The notes beneath the pieces were generated by a model, which searched no databases, was not told the origin of the DNA, and was given only the letters and a program-made list of their open reading frames with translations. Shown here piece after piece: positions 28,179 to 37,086 of a DNA stretch of 64,000 nt. Every line of letters starts with the position of its first letter. Position 1 is the first letter of the stretch. Both the position numbers and the translations under genes were made by a program. This DNA comes from Marinobacter adhaerens HP15 (GTDB lineage Bacteria > Pseudomonadota > Gammaproteobacteria > Pseudomonadales > Oleiphilaceae), in assembly GCF_000166295.1 (NCBI RefSeq), contig NC_017507.1, positions 123,466 through 187,465 on the forward strand. Reading direction: 5' to 3'.

Positions 28179-28205
28179 ACCGCGCCACGATGGCGCGGTT
28201 TTTTT
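28179..28205 (+). terminator. Strong intrinsic terminator
   Basis: ACCGCGCCA pairs with TGGCGCGGT across a CGA loop, directly followed by seven T residues. It is about 210 bp after the AraC stop, so it ends that transcript or a small RNA made in between; no separate small gene is evident. Confidence 0.8.
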
Positions 28206-28408
28206 CATACACCAACAATGAAAGACACCATCTTGTTCTCAAGTCAGCCTCTATTAGCGTAAAAAGCATGGGCAACGAACTACGCCGAGCATTGGTATTA
28301 AATTAGCGGACCAATACTATATGTTCGAGATATGCAGAACCCCACGAACGTATGATGACTTCTTATCGATATATTCTTTGATCATTAGTTTTTCTAAACG
28401 GAGCTACT

Positions 28409-29638
28409 ATGGCATTCCGCCATCGCACATCAATCCGAATCGCACCCGGCTTTCGCGTTAACATCGGTAAAAGAGGAGTGGGTTTGTCTGCGGGAACTCG
28501 CAAAACTCCACTTTCCCTACATCGACGGGGCCAATGGGAGAGTTTAAATATTCCAGACGCCGGAGTAACTTATCGCGAACGCATTGCTGGTGAAACAACT
28601 CGCAATGCCAAGGCCTATCCTTCGTTGCAACTTTCGACAGACATTCCCGACGTTGCTCGTCGAATAGAGCAAGTGCGCATTCGATCAGTAGACGGATCAA
28701 TTCGGGTTTTCGATGAGCACGGTCAAGACCTTGGAGAAGACGGCCTACAAGCCGCTAAGAGCTTTGCCGCCGAGTCTTTACGCAAAGCTTTGGATACTCA
28801 TATGCAGGGACACTCTGCGCTTCTCGAGTCGTTCCGTTCGCTGCATGCCCAAACGCCGTCTCCGGAGCAAACGGCAACTTATCTGCCCACGACCTTTGAA
28901 GAACCAGCGCCCGAGCCTCCACGCCTTCGAAAATTAGGCCTCATTGAACGGTTCATGTCCAAAAAGCGCGGGGAAGTCGAACGACAAAATTTTGCGACCC
29001 TTCTACTTCACCGAGAGGCGACAAAAAATTGGCAATCTGCAAAAGAGGAACATGAGCAATTTGAGGCAGAAAGGAAGTCCGCTTATAGACTTTGCCAGCA
29101 AGGAGATTGGAGCGCCATTACGCAGGTCTTTGAGGATGTTCTGGAAGATATTGATTGGCCGACTGAAGGCGACATAGCTGTAGACACAGATGAGCTGAAA
29201 AGACTGTTTAGCATCGAGGTAGAGCTACCTGATATAGAGCAAGTACCTTCGGAAGATGTAGCTGCCTATAAGCGAGGAATCGGTCTGTCCGTGAAACCAT
29301 TCCCCCAACGGAAAAAACAGCAAAGATTTTGCAGCTACGCGCACTCCATGCTCTTCAGACTTATTGGGGAAGCTTTCACTGTGCACTCTGATATCAACAC
29401 CGTGTTGGCGACCGCGTTTAAAACCGAAATTAACGATGCAACAGGTCAGGCAGACAACGTCTACCTCATAAGCGTCCTTGTCCATCGTAAACAATGGACC
29501 CGACTCAATTTTCAAAACCTAGATGCTGTTGACCCCATTATTGCACTTGGGCGGTTTAACATTGCTCGGTCACTGACGAAGATGCGGACTTTGATACCGA
29601 TTTCATCTGAACAAATATCGGCTCTCGGTTTTCAATAG
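28409..29638 (+). CDS. DUF4236 domain protein
   Basis: A 409-residue protein whose first 55 residues match DUF4236: MAFRHRTSIRIAPGFRVNIG, KRGVGLSAGTR and IPDAGVTYR. The rest is hydrophilic and largely helical, with a charged region (KNWQSAKEEHEQFEAERKSA) and a C-terminal domain of unknown type. DUF4236 is found alone or fused to varied domains, and its function is not known. GGAG lies upstream of ATG 28409. Single gene following a terminator. Confidence 0.75.
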   Translation: MAFRHRTSIRIAPGFRVNIGKRGVGLSAGTRKTPLSLHRRGQWESLNIPDAGVTYRERIAGETTRNAKAYPSLQLSTDIPDVARRIEQVRIRSVDGSIRVFDEHGQDLGEDGLQAAKSFAAESLRKALDTHMQGHSALLESFRSLHAQTPSPEQTATYLPTTFEEPAPEPPRLRKLGLIERFMSKKRGEVERQNFATLLLHREATKNWQSAKEEHEQFEAERKSAYRLCQQGDWSAITQVFEDVLEDIDWPTEGDIAVDTDELKRLFSIEVELPDIEQVPSEDVAAYKRGIGLSVKPFPQRKKQQRFCSYAHSMLFRLIGEAFTVHSDINTVLATAFKTEINDATGQADNVYLISVLVHRKQWTRLNFQNLDAVDPIIALGRFNIARSLTKMRTLIPISSEQISALGFQ

Positions 29639-29941
29639 TGCTAACTTCGGAGTCTGGAGCATACATCGTAACGCTGTTCTCAAGCCGAGCTACGTACAGA
29701 GCATTCTAAATTTCTCGACACTGGAAAAACAAGCAACGCCATTATGATCATTTGCCCTAATCACCGTGCCTATCTGCCAGTAAGAACATCTTTTGAGATG
29801 CCCTAAGTGTAAGCCTCCTTTACTGAGGATTGAGGTAGTTTTTAGTACACTGGATCCAACCCCCGGAGTATACTCTGGTAACGGTCTTGTCGCTTTCATA
29901 GAGAGACCATGGGCTGGCAACGAACGACACAAAACGGCCAA

Positions 29942-30814
29942 TTAGCTAATTTCAACGGCCAACGTGAAAAAGCGAGCATCCTGATACTCAGTTCGTTGGC
30001 GCGCCATATACAAGTCCAGTTGCCTTGGTAAAGGCTCTCCATTGGCAATTAAATGATCAAGAACGTCTTTAACACGCGGCTGAATGCGGGACAGCACTTC
30101 ACTAATCGATTTTCCATTAACCAAACAACCGGGCAGTATCGGTGCAAAAGCTTCACTGATTCCATCAGGGCCCTGACGTAAACCAATCGGGATGTGTCGA
30201 TGCACCGCCTCAAAGCCCCAAAACCCTCTGTCATAATTGTATGCCGGCTCAAATCGCGCCATGGAATCCAAAACCAAAACAATATCCTCAAGCAGAAACC
30301 CATACCGCTGAAGAATATCCGCAATCTCTGATGGGCTCGTCACTAAGTCCGTGTCAGGTTTGTGAGACTCGCCACTTTGATAAATTGCAAATATAAGCCT
30401 TTCTGCCAAAACCATAGGCGCCGCGGCAGTCAGGGAAATAGTTCGATTTATATCGGGAAACCGATAACCGACGTAACTCAATTCTTGAAGTAATGCCTCT
30501 AACCGCGAATCAGCCATGCTCCACACCTTGAAACACTCGGCCACAAATGCAGCTGCCTGATCACCGCTATTTAACGTCTTAAGAATGCGCTCGTCTTCAA
30601 GCAAGGAGTCGAATCGACGCAAAAGAACAACCCACTGGTCCGATGGCAGATCAACGCGTCTCTGGAGAGATCCTGGCGCGTATATCTCGACTTCGAGCCC
30701 ATGTCCCTCGTTTCGCCATATATCGATACGTCCATCAGACTCTCCCAGTGACATCCACGCGCCGCAGGTTTCCTGTCGTACCAAAGTCAGACCTCTTTGT
30801 AGAATTATGCCCAC
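29942..30814 (-). CDS. Hypothetical protein, 290 residues
   Basis: A soluble protein of unknown family with a clean long frame. No signal peptide, membrane segment or known motif is visible; the middle (LAERLIFAIYQSG) and end (LDHLIANGEPLPRQLDLYMARQ) are predicted helical. The assigned start is GTG 30814; ATG 30754 is another possibility. It faces the DUF4236 gene tail to tail with about 300 bp between. Confidence 0.6.
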   Translation of the reverse strand: MGIILQRGLTLVRQETCGAWMSLGESDGRIDIWRNEGHGLEVEIYAPGSLQRRVDLPSDQWVVLLRRFDSLLEDERILKTLNSGDQAAAFVAECFKVWSMADSRLEALLQELSYVGYRFPDINRTISLTAAAPMVLAERLIFAIYQSGESHKPDTDLVTSPSEIADILQRYGFLLEDIVLVLDSMARFEPAYNYDRGFWGFEAVHRHIPIGLRQGPDGISEAFAPILPGCLVNGKSISEVLSRIQPRVKDVLDHLIANGEPLPRQLDLYMARQRTEYQDARFFTLAVEIS

Positions 30815-31607
30815 TCATTGCCAAATGATGGGCAGATCAACAAACTCATCACATGGCCTAATTTATAGTGTTTATTTTGTGCTGTATAACATTACGAATT
30901 CCACAAGTAGTTGGCTTGCAATGCCGGGTAATAAGTTCTTGTAATGGTTGCTACCAGCGGTTATCGGGGACTGTCGGTAACACAGTCCCCAAATTATCGG
31001 ATTACGAGCTATCTCGGCACATTCCACGGGTAATCGCTCTGTTAACAGGACCTCACACATCACTCTCCCTTCCCACCGGAAACCGTTGCCTACCCGAGAT
31101 CACTACCCATTAAAGCGCTTTCTATGCCTATGTCAGCCTCAACCTCTCGTTGAATCATAGTATCCGGTTAATCCGTGGACGCAAATAAACGGCTCCGTCA
31201 AACAGATACGACCATGAATCAGGCCAAACAACACGACAAAAGTCAGGTCCGTTTTTGTTATAGTCACGACCGATGCATTCGACACTCGCAAAATATCAGT
31301 GCTGATAATTCAGCAAGGCCCACCTCCCCTTCCAACCAGCTAACGAGCGTCTCTGTGGCGGAGGCGCATGTGCCAATTCACCTTCACCATCAGCTCGTAC
31401 CCCTTTCAACCACGAGTCACCAACATCTGCTTTTCTCACAGTGCTCCAACAAATGGTATTAAACCGTTCGGCAAACGACCCCGAATTCTCCCATTTACCG
31501 CTTGGGAAATGATGTTTTGTGACATAAGACGATGCCGCTCTTTGAAAACCTATTTAGGAATATCATTCGTACCAATTTGCTGGACATCGAATGTAAGGAG
31601 TGTAAAC
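30815..31607. other. Region without a recognisable gene
   Basis: About 790 bp with only short frames and no family features. It includes the upstream regions of the flanking genes. I see nothing else in it. Confidence 0.4.
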
Positions 31608-32018
31608 GTGGACCATTTTCTTTCCTTTATTGCCGCTGCCAGCACGCTCTCAACGACTGTTTTCCTTGTATTATGGATTCTAGAACGACGAAAAAATCGA
31701 CAGTTTCGATTGGCAATTGAAACAGAGCGTTCAACGGCCAGTGGTAGCGAAACGGCTATTTTGCGATTGTCTCAAGCCTTGAATTTCCGAGATGGAGGGG
31801 TGGGTTATGCTCTGATTGCATTCAGGCGTTGTGTTGACAGCGTGCGCGATTGGGTTCCAGAACTTCTGGCAGACCCTAATATGGTTCACGACATAACTCG
31901 TGTAGATCGGTTTCTACAGCATCTGCTGAAAAACGAACTCGTCAATTCGAGTCAGCGTAAGTTGATGGATTCAATGGGTACTCAAACCGCTACGGCTCGC
32001 CCGTCGCAGTCGCAATAG
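31608..32018 (+). CDS. Small single-pass membrane protein
   Basis: A 136-residue protein with an N-terminal transmembrane helix (about 5-25, FIAAASTLSTTVFLVLWIL) followed by a basic stop-transfer ERRKNRQFR and a soluble domain. I do not recognise it. GTG 31608 is chosen because AAGGAG lies 7 nt upstream; the frame is open further to 31368, but that part is not protein-like. Stand-alone gene. Confidence 0.65.
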   Translation: MDHFLSFIAAASTLSTTVFLVLWILERRKNRQFRLAIETERSTASGSETAILRLSQALNFRDGGVGYALIAFRRCVDSVRDWVPELLADPNMVHDITRVDRFLQHLLKNELVNSSQRKLMDSMGTQTATARPSQSQ

Positions 32019-32472
32019 CGCAAGATAACATTTTAACGCCGAAGTGAACTTGATCGAACGATTTTCCACCTATTAATGATTCCGGTGCGTATGCCTGTAT
32101 ACCATGCGATCAAGAGTGAGGTTGGCAAAGACAGAAGAAGTCTATTAGTTCAAGGAACTCACCGAAGAGCAATCTTAGCTTCCACAACCAGCTCAAGTGG
32201 CGTATTCCCCCAGGCGTGCACACCACGATGGCCAAAGCGCTGATTGAAACGTCCGGTGAGTTTATACAGGAGATGACCTTAGCTAAGCAAAAAGCCGTTC
32301 CTCGAGGAAAATGGCCAGATGTATTAAAAGTTCTCATTGACCTGTTTTGCACGAAACATCGAGTGTGAACTTTTTTGGACCCAAATTCACCCTGCAAACG
32401 CAAACGCTTAAACCCAATTCGTTACCAGCCTTCGTTGGTTGGCGCTCCATAGCAGGCATACGGACTATTGTG
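32019..32472. other. Intergenic stretch with a start-less coding-like frame
   Basis: On the plus strand the frame 32120-32368 is open for 82 codons and reads protein-like (NQLKWRIPPGVHTTMAKALI, WPDVLKVLIDLF) but has no start near its beginning, only an internal ATG. It may be a remnant. Nothing else is visible. Confidence 0.3.
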
Positions 32473-33840
32473 CTAAAGGGTGTTTTTGTAAACGCGCCCG
32501 CCCTTCATAATCAGCCGAAGATTAGCCTTTGGATCATTCAAAAAATCTAGTCCCTGTTCCGGACTACCATCCACTACCAAAAGGTCCGCTAAGGCGTCAG
32601 GCTCAATGATACCGAGCTTGCCTTGATAGGTGCTTCGAAGACCAGACATTGCCAGGAGCTCACCGTTTCGACCGGTCGCCATTGCCAGCGTTGTGAGCGA
32701 ATCATAAAAACGCGTGAGTTTGGCGAGGTGACGCAACTGGTTCTGCGTGTTCCGAGGACTGAACAGAATATCCGTGCCCCAGGCTGTCTTGACATCAAAA
32801 TGCTGCGCCATTTCGTAAGCCCGTACCGTTCCCTCCGCCACCATCCGTTGTGACTCTTGGCGTTCGGCATCAGGATAGACATTGGAATCCTCATCTTGAA
32901 GGAACGGCTGCAAACTCCACCAAGCACCCTCGCCTGCCATCATACGAACGCTTTCTTTATCTGCCAGTTGACCGTGCTCGATGGACTTCACACCCGCCCG
33001 CAGACTCCGCTGAATACCCCTAGGCGTGTAAACATGCACTGCAACGTAAGTACCCCAGTCCTCTGCGGCGTCAACTGCTGCGCGTAATTCCCGTTCGGTA
33101 AACTGTGTGCTATCCAGCGGATCATAAGTGGAAGCCACACCACCGCCCGCCATCAGTTTGATCTGAGAGGCCCCCAGCATCAATTGCTCACGAGTACGGC
33201 GGAGCACCTCGGCTTCACCATCGGCGATGACAGCGACTCCCTGTTTTTCTTGCTCGCTCAAAGGCGAATCGGCGCTCCGAGGCACCTCGTGCCGCATCCG
33301 GAAATCACCATGGCCGGAGGTTTGCGAAATCATGGCACCGGCGGGGAAGACTCTCGGACCATTAACAATTCCTTGATCGATTGCGCGTTTGAGGGCAAAG
33401 GAGGGACCACCAACATCTCGAACCGAAGTGACGCCACGCATCAGTGTACGTTCCGCTTCTTTGGCTGCGACCAGATGCACATATCCAGGATCCGCTGTCA
33501 TGGCTTCAAACTGGCTTATTCCGGCCAATGTGGTATGCCAGTGGGCGTCAATAAGGCCCGGCATCACAACACGGCCGCCACAGTCCACAACTTCCGCGTT
33601 GCCGGAATCTGCCCCGTTGGCAAGCAGGGCCTGAATGCGACCGTCCTCAATGCGGATAGCAACGCCTTCACGCAGCGGTCCGCCGCTACCATCGAAAAGC
33701 CTCAAGTTTTTTAGCAGAATCGGGCGGTTGTGGTCCGAGGGCTGCTGGCTCAGAACTCTAGGGGCGCGTAATCCTGCGAACATCGCCATAACGCCGGCAG
33801 CCCCCCCAATGAACTGCCTGCGGCTGATATCCGCCATCAT
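32473..33840 (-). CDS. Tat-exported amidohydrolase
   Basis: A 455-residue metal-dependent hydrolase of the imidazolonepropionase/prolidase-like amidohydrolase group. The start at 33840 gives a twin-arginine signal, SRRQFIGGAAG, so the folded enzyme is exported by Tat. Metal ligands are visible: HxH in MPGLIDAHWHTT, His in AVHVYTPRG and IEHGQL, and the catalytic Asp in AWGTDIL. LADLLVVDGSP is the usual C-terminal beta-sandwich block. A longer in-frame start at 33945 has no signal features. The substrate is unknown; relatives act on N-acyl or peptide bonds. Confidence 0.88.
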   Translation of the reverse strand: MMADISRRQFIGGAAGVMAMFAGLRAPRVLSQQPSDHNRPILLKNLRLFDGSGGPLREGVAIRIEDGRIQALLANGADSGNAEVVDCGGRVVMPGLIDAHWHTTLAGISQFEAMTADPGYVHLVAAKEAERTLMRGVTSVRDVGGPSFALKRAIDQGIVNGPRVFPAGAMISQTSGHGDFRMRHEVPRSADSPLSEQEKQGVAVIADGEAEVLRRTREQLMLGASQIKLMAGGGVASTYDPLDSTQFTERELRAAVDAAEDWGTYVAVHVYTPRGIQRSLRAGVKSIEHGQLADKESVRMMAGEGAWWSLQPFLQDEDSNVYPDAERQESQRMVAEGTVRAYEMAQHFDVKTAWGTDILFSPRNTQNQLRHLAKLTRFYDSLTTLAMATGRNGELLAMSGLRSTYQGKLGIIEPDALADLLVVDGSPEQGLDFLNDPKANLRLIMKGGRVYKNTL

Positions 33841-34082
33841 GCGCTCGTGAAACTGAGACAGAATCGGCGAGCCGCACTGACAGGCGCCTTGGGAATGGTG
33901 ATGATTTAGAGGGTAAAACGTGGCGAAGCTGGGCAGAGCAGGCATTGAATGGCTCCCGTTAAACGATATTCTATTGTAGTCAATTTAAGCTATGCTGCGC
34001 GACAATATGGACGCGCCTTGATTCACCTGATGAGTTAAGCACAGTCCATCCGTAACTCCCCATTTAGCTAAGGAACCGATTA

Positions 34083-34607
34083 ATGGTTAGAAAAACAACC
34101 GCCGCTTTTGTTGTCATCCTTACGGGTACGGCGATGGCCGGGTGCAGCAGTTTTCAACCTGTTACAAGTGGCACAACAGCCCCATGCGTCACCCTTCAAA
34201 ACATCGTCGCCGATTACCCTAACGATTTCTCACATTTTCGCGGAAGCAGCAGTAACTTTTCCTCAGTGACTATTTACCGGGCAAAAGAACAGTTGATAAA
34301 GGGCTATTGTGAGATATGGGCGTGGGGCAACGGAGACTCTGCTTACACCTGCACGATCTCAGCGCCCGATAAAAACGTCGCCAGAAATTTACAGGCCATA
34401 GCCACCAGCCAACTCGCTGAATGCCTTGGTCCGGATTGGCAGACTGCAAAAAGTGTTCGTGAACGCGATAATAAGCCGGCAGGAGAACGTATCGATTTCG
34501 CTACTGAACGTGCCGAACTACCGTCTATTTCATTGCACCGGGTAGAAAATCTTCGTCGACACTCCGTGTACCTGTTCATCGGCTCCAGTAACCGCGAGCC
34601 CCGATAG
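34083..34607 (+). CDS. Small lipoprotein of unknown function
   Basis: A 174-residue lipoprotein with signal peptide and lipobox TAMAGC (C21). The mature part has cysteine residues (APCVTLQ, GYCEIW, YTCTIS, AECLG) that could form disulphides in the periplasm. No known domain recognised. It lies between the divergent amidohydrolase and the desaturase, about 140 bp from the latter. Confidence 0.75.
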   Translation: MVRKTTAAFVVILTGTAMAGCSSFQPVTSGTTAPCVTLQNIVADYPNDFSHFRGSSSNFSSVTIYRAKEQLIKGYCEIWAWGNGDSAYTCTISAPDKNVARNLQAIATSQLAECLGPDWQTAKSVRERDNKPAGERIDFATERAELPSISLHRVENLRRHSVYLFIGSSNREPR

Positions 34608-34749
34608 ACAAAGTGAGCAAGTTCTAGCGCGACCCCAGCCCTTTTGCATTGAAGCTGCGGATGCAAATCGAATGAATGGCCTTGAAAGACAATTAAGAAG
34701 CAGGAAAAGCGAATTACTTTGTCACATTGTCCAACAATAAAGAGAGCCC

Positions 34750-35649
34750 ATGATGCAAGAGGAACTCACCCGTCAAAATAGAGAAGCACTTGCCGCGGCT
34801 CACAAATACATGGGAGAACCTGCGTGGCTCACCGTTGTTTTTACGGTTTTCATCTGTGCAGGTTTTATTGTGAATTTGTGGCTATTTTCCATCGGCAATA
34901 CTCCAGCATGGCTCGCATTGCTATTCCTCGCGATCCTGACCTATATGGCCTACACCCCGCTGCATGAAGCTGTTCACGGAAATATACATGGCAACATAGA
35001 GACCCTGAGATGGCTAAATGACCTCTGCGGCTATCTGGTAGCTCCTCTCATCGCAGTGCCATATGCCTCGCATCGTGTGGAACATATGACCCACCATCGG
35101 TACACCAACCAACCAGAAAAAGACCCGGATTTTATCGTAAGTCGCATCGGCAATGGTCCCTGGAGTGCTTTCCTAACAGTCCTTCGTTTCGTTTGGGTTC
35201 AAAATACCTTTTTTGTCACTCGCCATTGGAAAACAGCAACGTTTGGCAAGCGTTTGACGTACCTTACCGAGTTAACTCTATCAATTGGTTGGCGAGTCAT
35301 TTTTTTATCGATGATCGACAATCCTTCGGCTGCAGCAGTAGTACTTGTGGGATATGTAGCCGGCGGTGCCTTCACCGCTTACTGGTTCGCCTACAGACCA
35401 CACATACCGTATCGAGAAACTCAGCGGTACAGAAATACCTGTAGCCTTATCATGCCAACTTGGATGAAACCCCTTGAGTGGTTCTGGTTAGGGCAAAACC
35501 TACACTCGATACATCACCTTTTCCCACGGGTACCATTTTACCGCTACCACGCACTGCACCAGGACATAGAATATGTTCTCAGAGCCCATGGGACACCGAT
35601 CCTTGGCGCGTTTAGCCGGCAGGAGGTACAGAGCTGCAAATCTCCCTAG
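34750..35649 (+). CDS. Membrane fatty acid desaturase
   Basis: A 299-residue membrane di-iron desaturase/hydroxylase. The three histidine boxes are HEAVHG (H72, H76), HRVEHMTHH (H108, H112, H115, H116) and HSIHH (H252, H255, H256). Four hydrophobic stretches (about 28-50, 53-70, 95-108, 180-212) fit the family topology. It should introduce a double bond or hydroxyl group in acyl chains, changing membrane fluidity, or act on a lipid-like substrate. No electron donor is adjacent. ATG 34750 and 34753 are tandem starts. Confidence 0.88.
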   Translation: MMQEELTRQNREALAAAHKYMGEPAWLTVVFTVFICAGFIVNLWLFSIGNTPAWLALLFLAILTYMAYTPLHEAVHGNIHGNIETLRWLNDLCGYLVAPLIAVPYASHRVEHMTHHRYTNQPEKDPDFIVSRIGNGPWSAFLTVLRFVWVQNTFFVTRHWKTATFGKRLTYLTELTLSIGWRVIFLSMIDNPSAAAVVLVGYVAGGAFTAYWFAYRPHIPYRETQRYRNTCSLIMPTWMKPLEWFWLGQNLHSIHHLFPRVPFYRYHALHQDIEYVLRAHGTPILGAFSRQEVQSCKSP

Positions 35650-35880
35650 AGACTCACCTACGTTAGAGCGCATTCGCTCATTCCTCGACTCCGAGGGGGC
35701 TCAACCTTCTACGCTGGTGAAGTTTCTGGGTTATGGTATCTGATCACTGTGCCTCTGGCAGACATGCTTTACGCCAACTGATGGGTCGAATTTTCTGAAC
35801 AGGTACAACAGCGTCGCCCAGGTGGAACAATCATCGCTATGTCGCTATAGGTATTTGCCAATTTTTTAATGAGAAAATGG
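35650..35880. other. Intergenic stretch between desaturase and hydrolase
   Basis: Between two converging genes. Nothing recognisable apart from likely transcript ends. Confidence 0.3.
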
Positions 35881-36783
35881 TCAAAGTACGCCGCCGGCGG
35901 AATTGTACTTACGCACAAAATGTTCAAACACGATGGCAGAGCGAAATGGAACCTCAAGCATCGGCAGGTGCCCTACTCCCCTGAACAAATGAATTTCTGC
36001 GTGAGGCACCGCTGTAATAAACCAATCGCTGCACGAGGTCGGTGTAATGGTATCCCTATCACCCCACTGGACCTGAAGCGGTGGTGTTTTTACACCCAAA
36101 TATCGGGCTGGGGCGAAGGCATCCGCAACCATATCGCCAAAAATATGTTCCAGTGATTCGGTCCGGCTCAATAAATCAGGTCCAAGCAAGCCCGCCATTG
36201 CAAGGCCTGAAATAGTCGGTTTGCCGTTCCCAACTTTTGTAAGCATTTGGTAAACGGCTCCCATGCTCCGAGGAATTAAGATCTCATCACGATTCGATTC
36301 AAAAGGAGCGGTGATATCCACTTGATTATGTTCCGGAATACCTGCGCTATTTAACAGCGTAACGGACTTCGGTGCCGGTTGTAGTGTATGGGCCAAAACC
36401 GCAACGATCGCACCGCCCATCGAACTTCCGACCAAGTGAACCTTTGTGGTGTCGAACTCCGAAAGCCAATTTTGCAACCTCTTCGCCTGCGTTTCAAACT
36501 GGTAGCAAGCGTCAGGGAAGTAGTCACTCTCCCCGAATCCGGGCAAATCCGGAACCAGTAAGTGCCACTCTTTCGGCAGAAACTGCGACCATAACACCCA
36601 GTTTTCTTTCATTGCGGCAAAGCCATGTACCAAAACAATGGTTGGGCTCCTTGGCCCCGGCTGTCCGCGCTCGTAGAAAACCATTCTGTGCCCGTCAATA
36701 CTTGCTTCACAGCGCTTTACTCGAAGCAAATACTTCTGAGCTGCCCTGGCAGCCGGCCAAGCATTCAGTAAAGGAGTGCTCAT
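35881..36783 (-). CDS. Alpha/beta hydrolase (lipase/esterase-like)
   Basis: A 300-residue alpha/beta hydrolase with the oxyanion motif VLVHGFAAMKENW, LLVPDLPGFGESD and nucleophile elbow GSSMGG; the D in WGDRDTITP and H in GVGHLPMLE complete a probable triad. It belongs to the lipase/monoacylglycerol-lipase or meta-cleavage hydrolase type. ATG 36783 follows TTGGGAAAA and starts the family-like sequence; the in-frame ATG at 36918 adds a non-conserved extension. No signal peptide, so it may act in the cytoplasm. Divergent from the galactose-oxidase-like gene. Confidence 0.85.
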   Translation of the reverse strand: MSTPLLNAWPAARAAQKYLLRVKRCEASIDGHRMVFYERGQPGPRSPTIVLVHGFAAMKENWVLWSQFLPKEWHLLVPDLPGFGESDYFPDACYQFETQAKRLQNWLSEFDTTKVHLVGSSMGGAIVAVLAHTLQPAPKSVTLLNSAGIPEHNQVDITAPFESNRDEILIPRSMGAVYQMLTKVGNGKPTISGLAMAGLLGPDLLSRTESLEHIFGDMVADAFAPARYLGVKTPPLQVQWGDRDTITPTSCSDWFITAVPHAEIHLFRGVGHLPMLEVPFRSAIVFEHFVRKYNSAGGVL

Positions 36784-37086
36784 ATTGTTTTCCCAAGATT
36801 TTTGCCGATGTCGCCAACTTAGTACGCAAGGGCACAGCAAACCTTGGCCATAGCGCCCAGAGACGAGCGCTGCTCCGGCAGAAAGGGAAGTAAATAGCCG
36901 CTCATCATCCCGAACCAATCAAGTGATTATGTGTCGGTAAGACAAGTCAAAAAAGTGGCCTTGTAGGACAATATTTCACAAACCTGTTTTACATTGGACA
37001 AATTTTGCTACGCTACCAACTGAAGTTAGTTTGTACGGTATACCTTACCTCCTTCGATACAACAACAAATACTCAGGAGAGCGACA
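36784..37086. promoter_or_regulatory. Divergent promoter region
   Basis: It separates the alpha/beta hydrolase from the galactose-oxidase-like operon. Two related segments, TAGGACAATAT and TTGGACAAATT, lie at about 36966 and 36998, and a reverse-complement relative (ATTGTCCAAC) occurs before the desaturase gene. They may be operator sites, but the evidence is slight. Confidence 0.3.
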
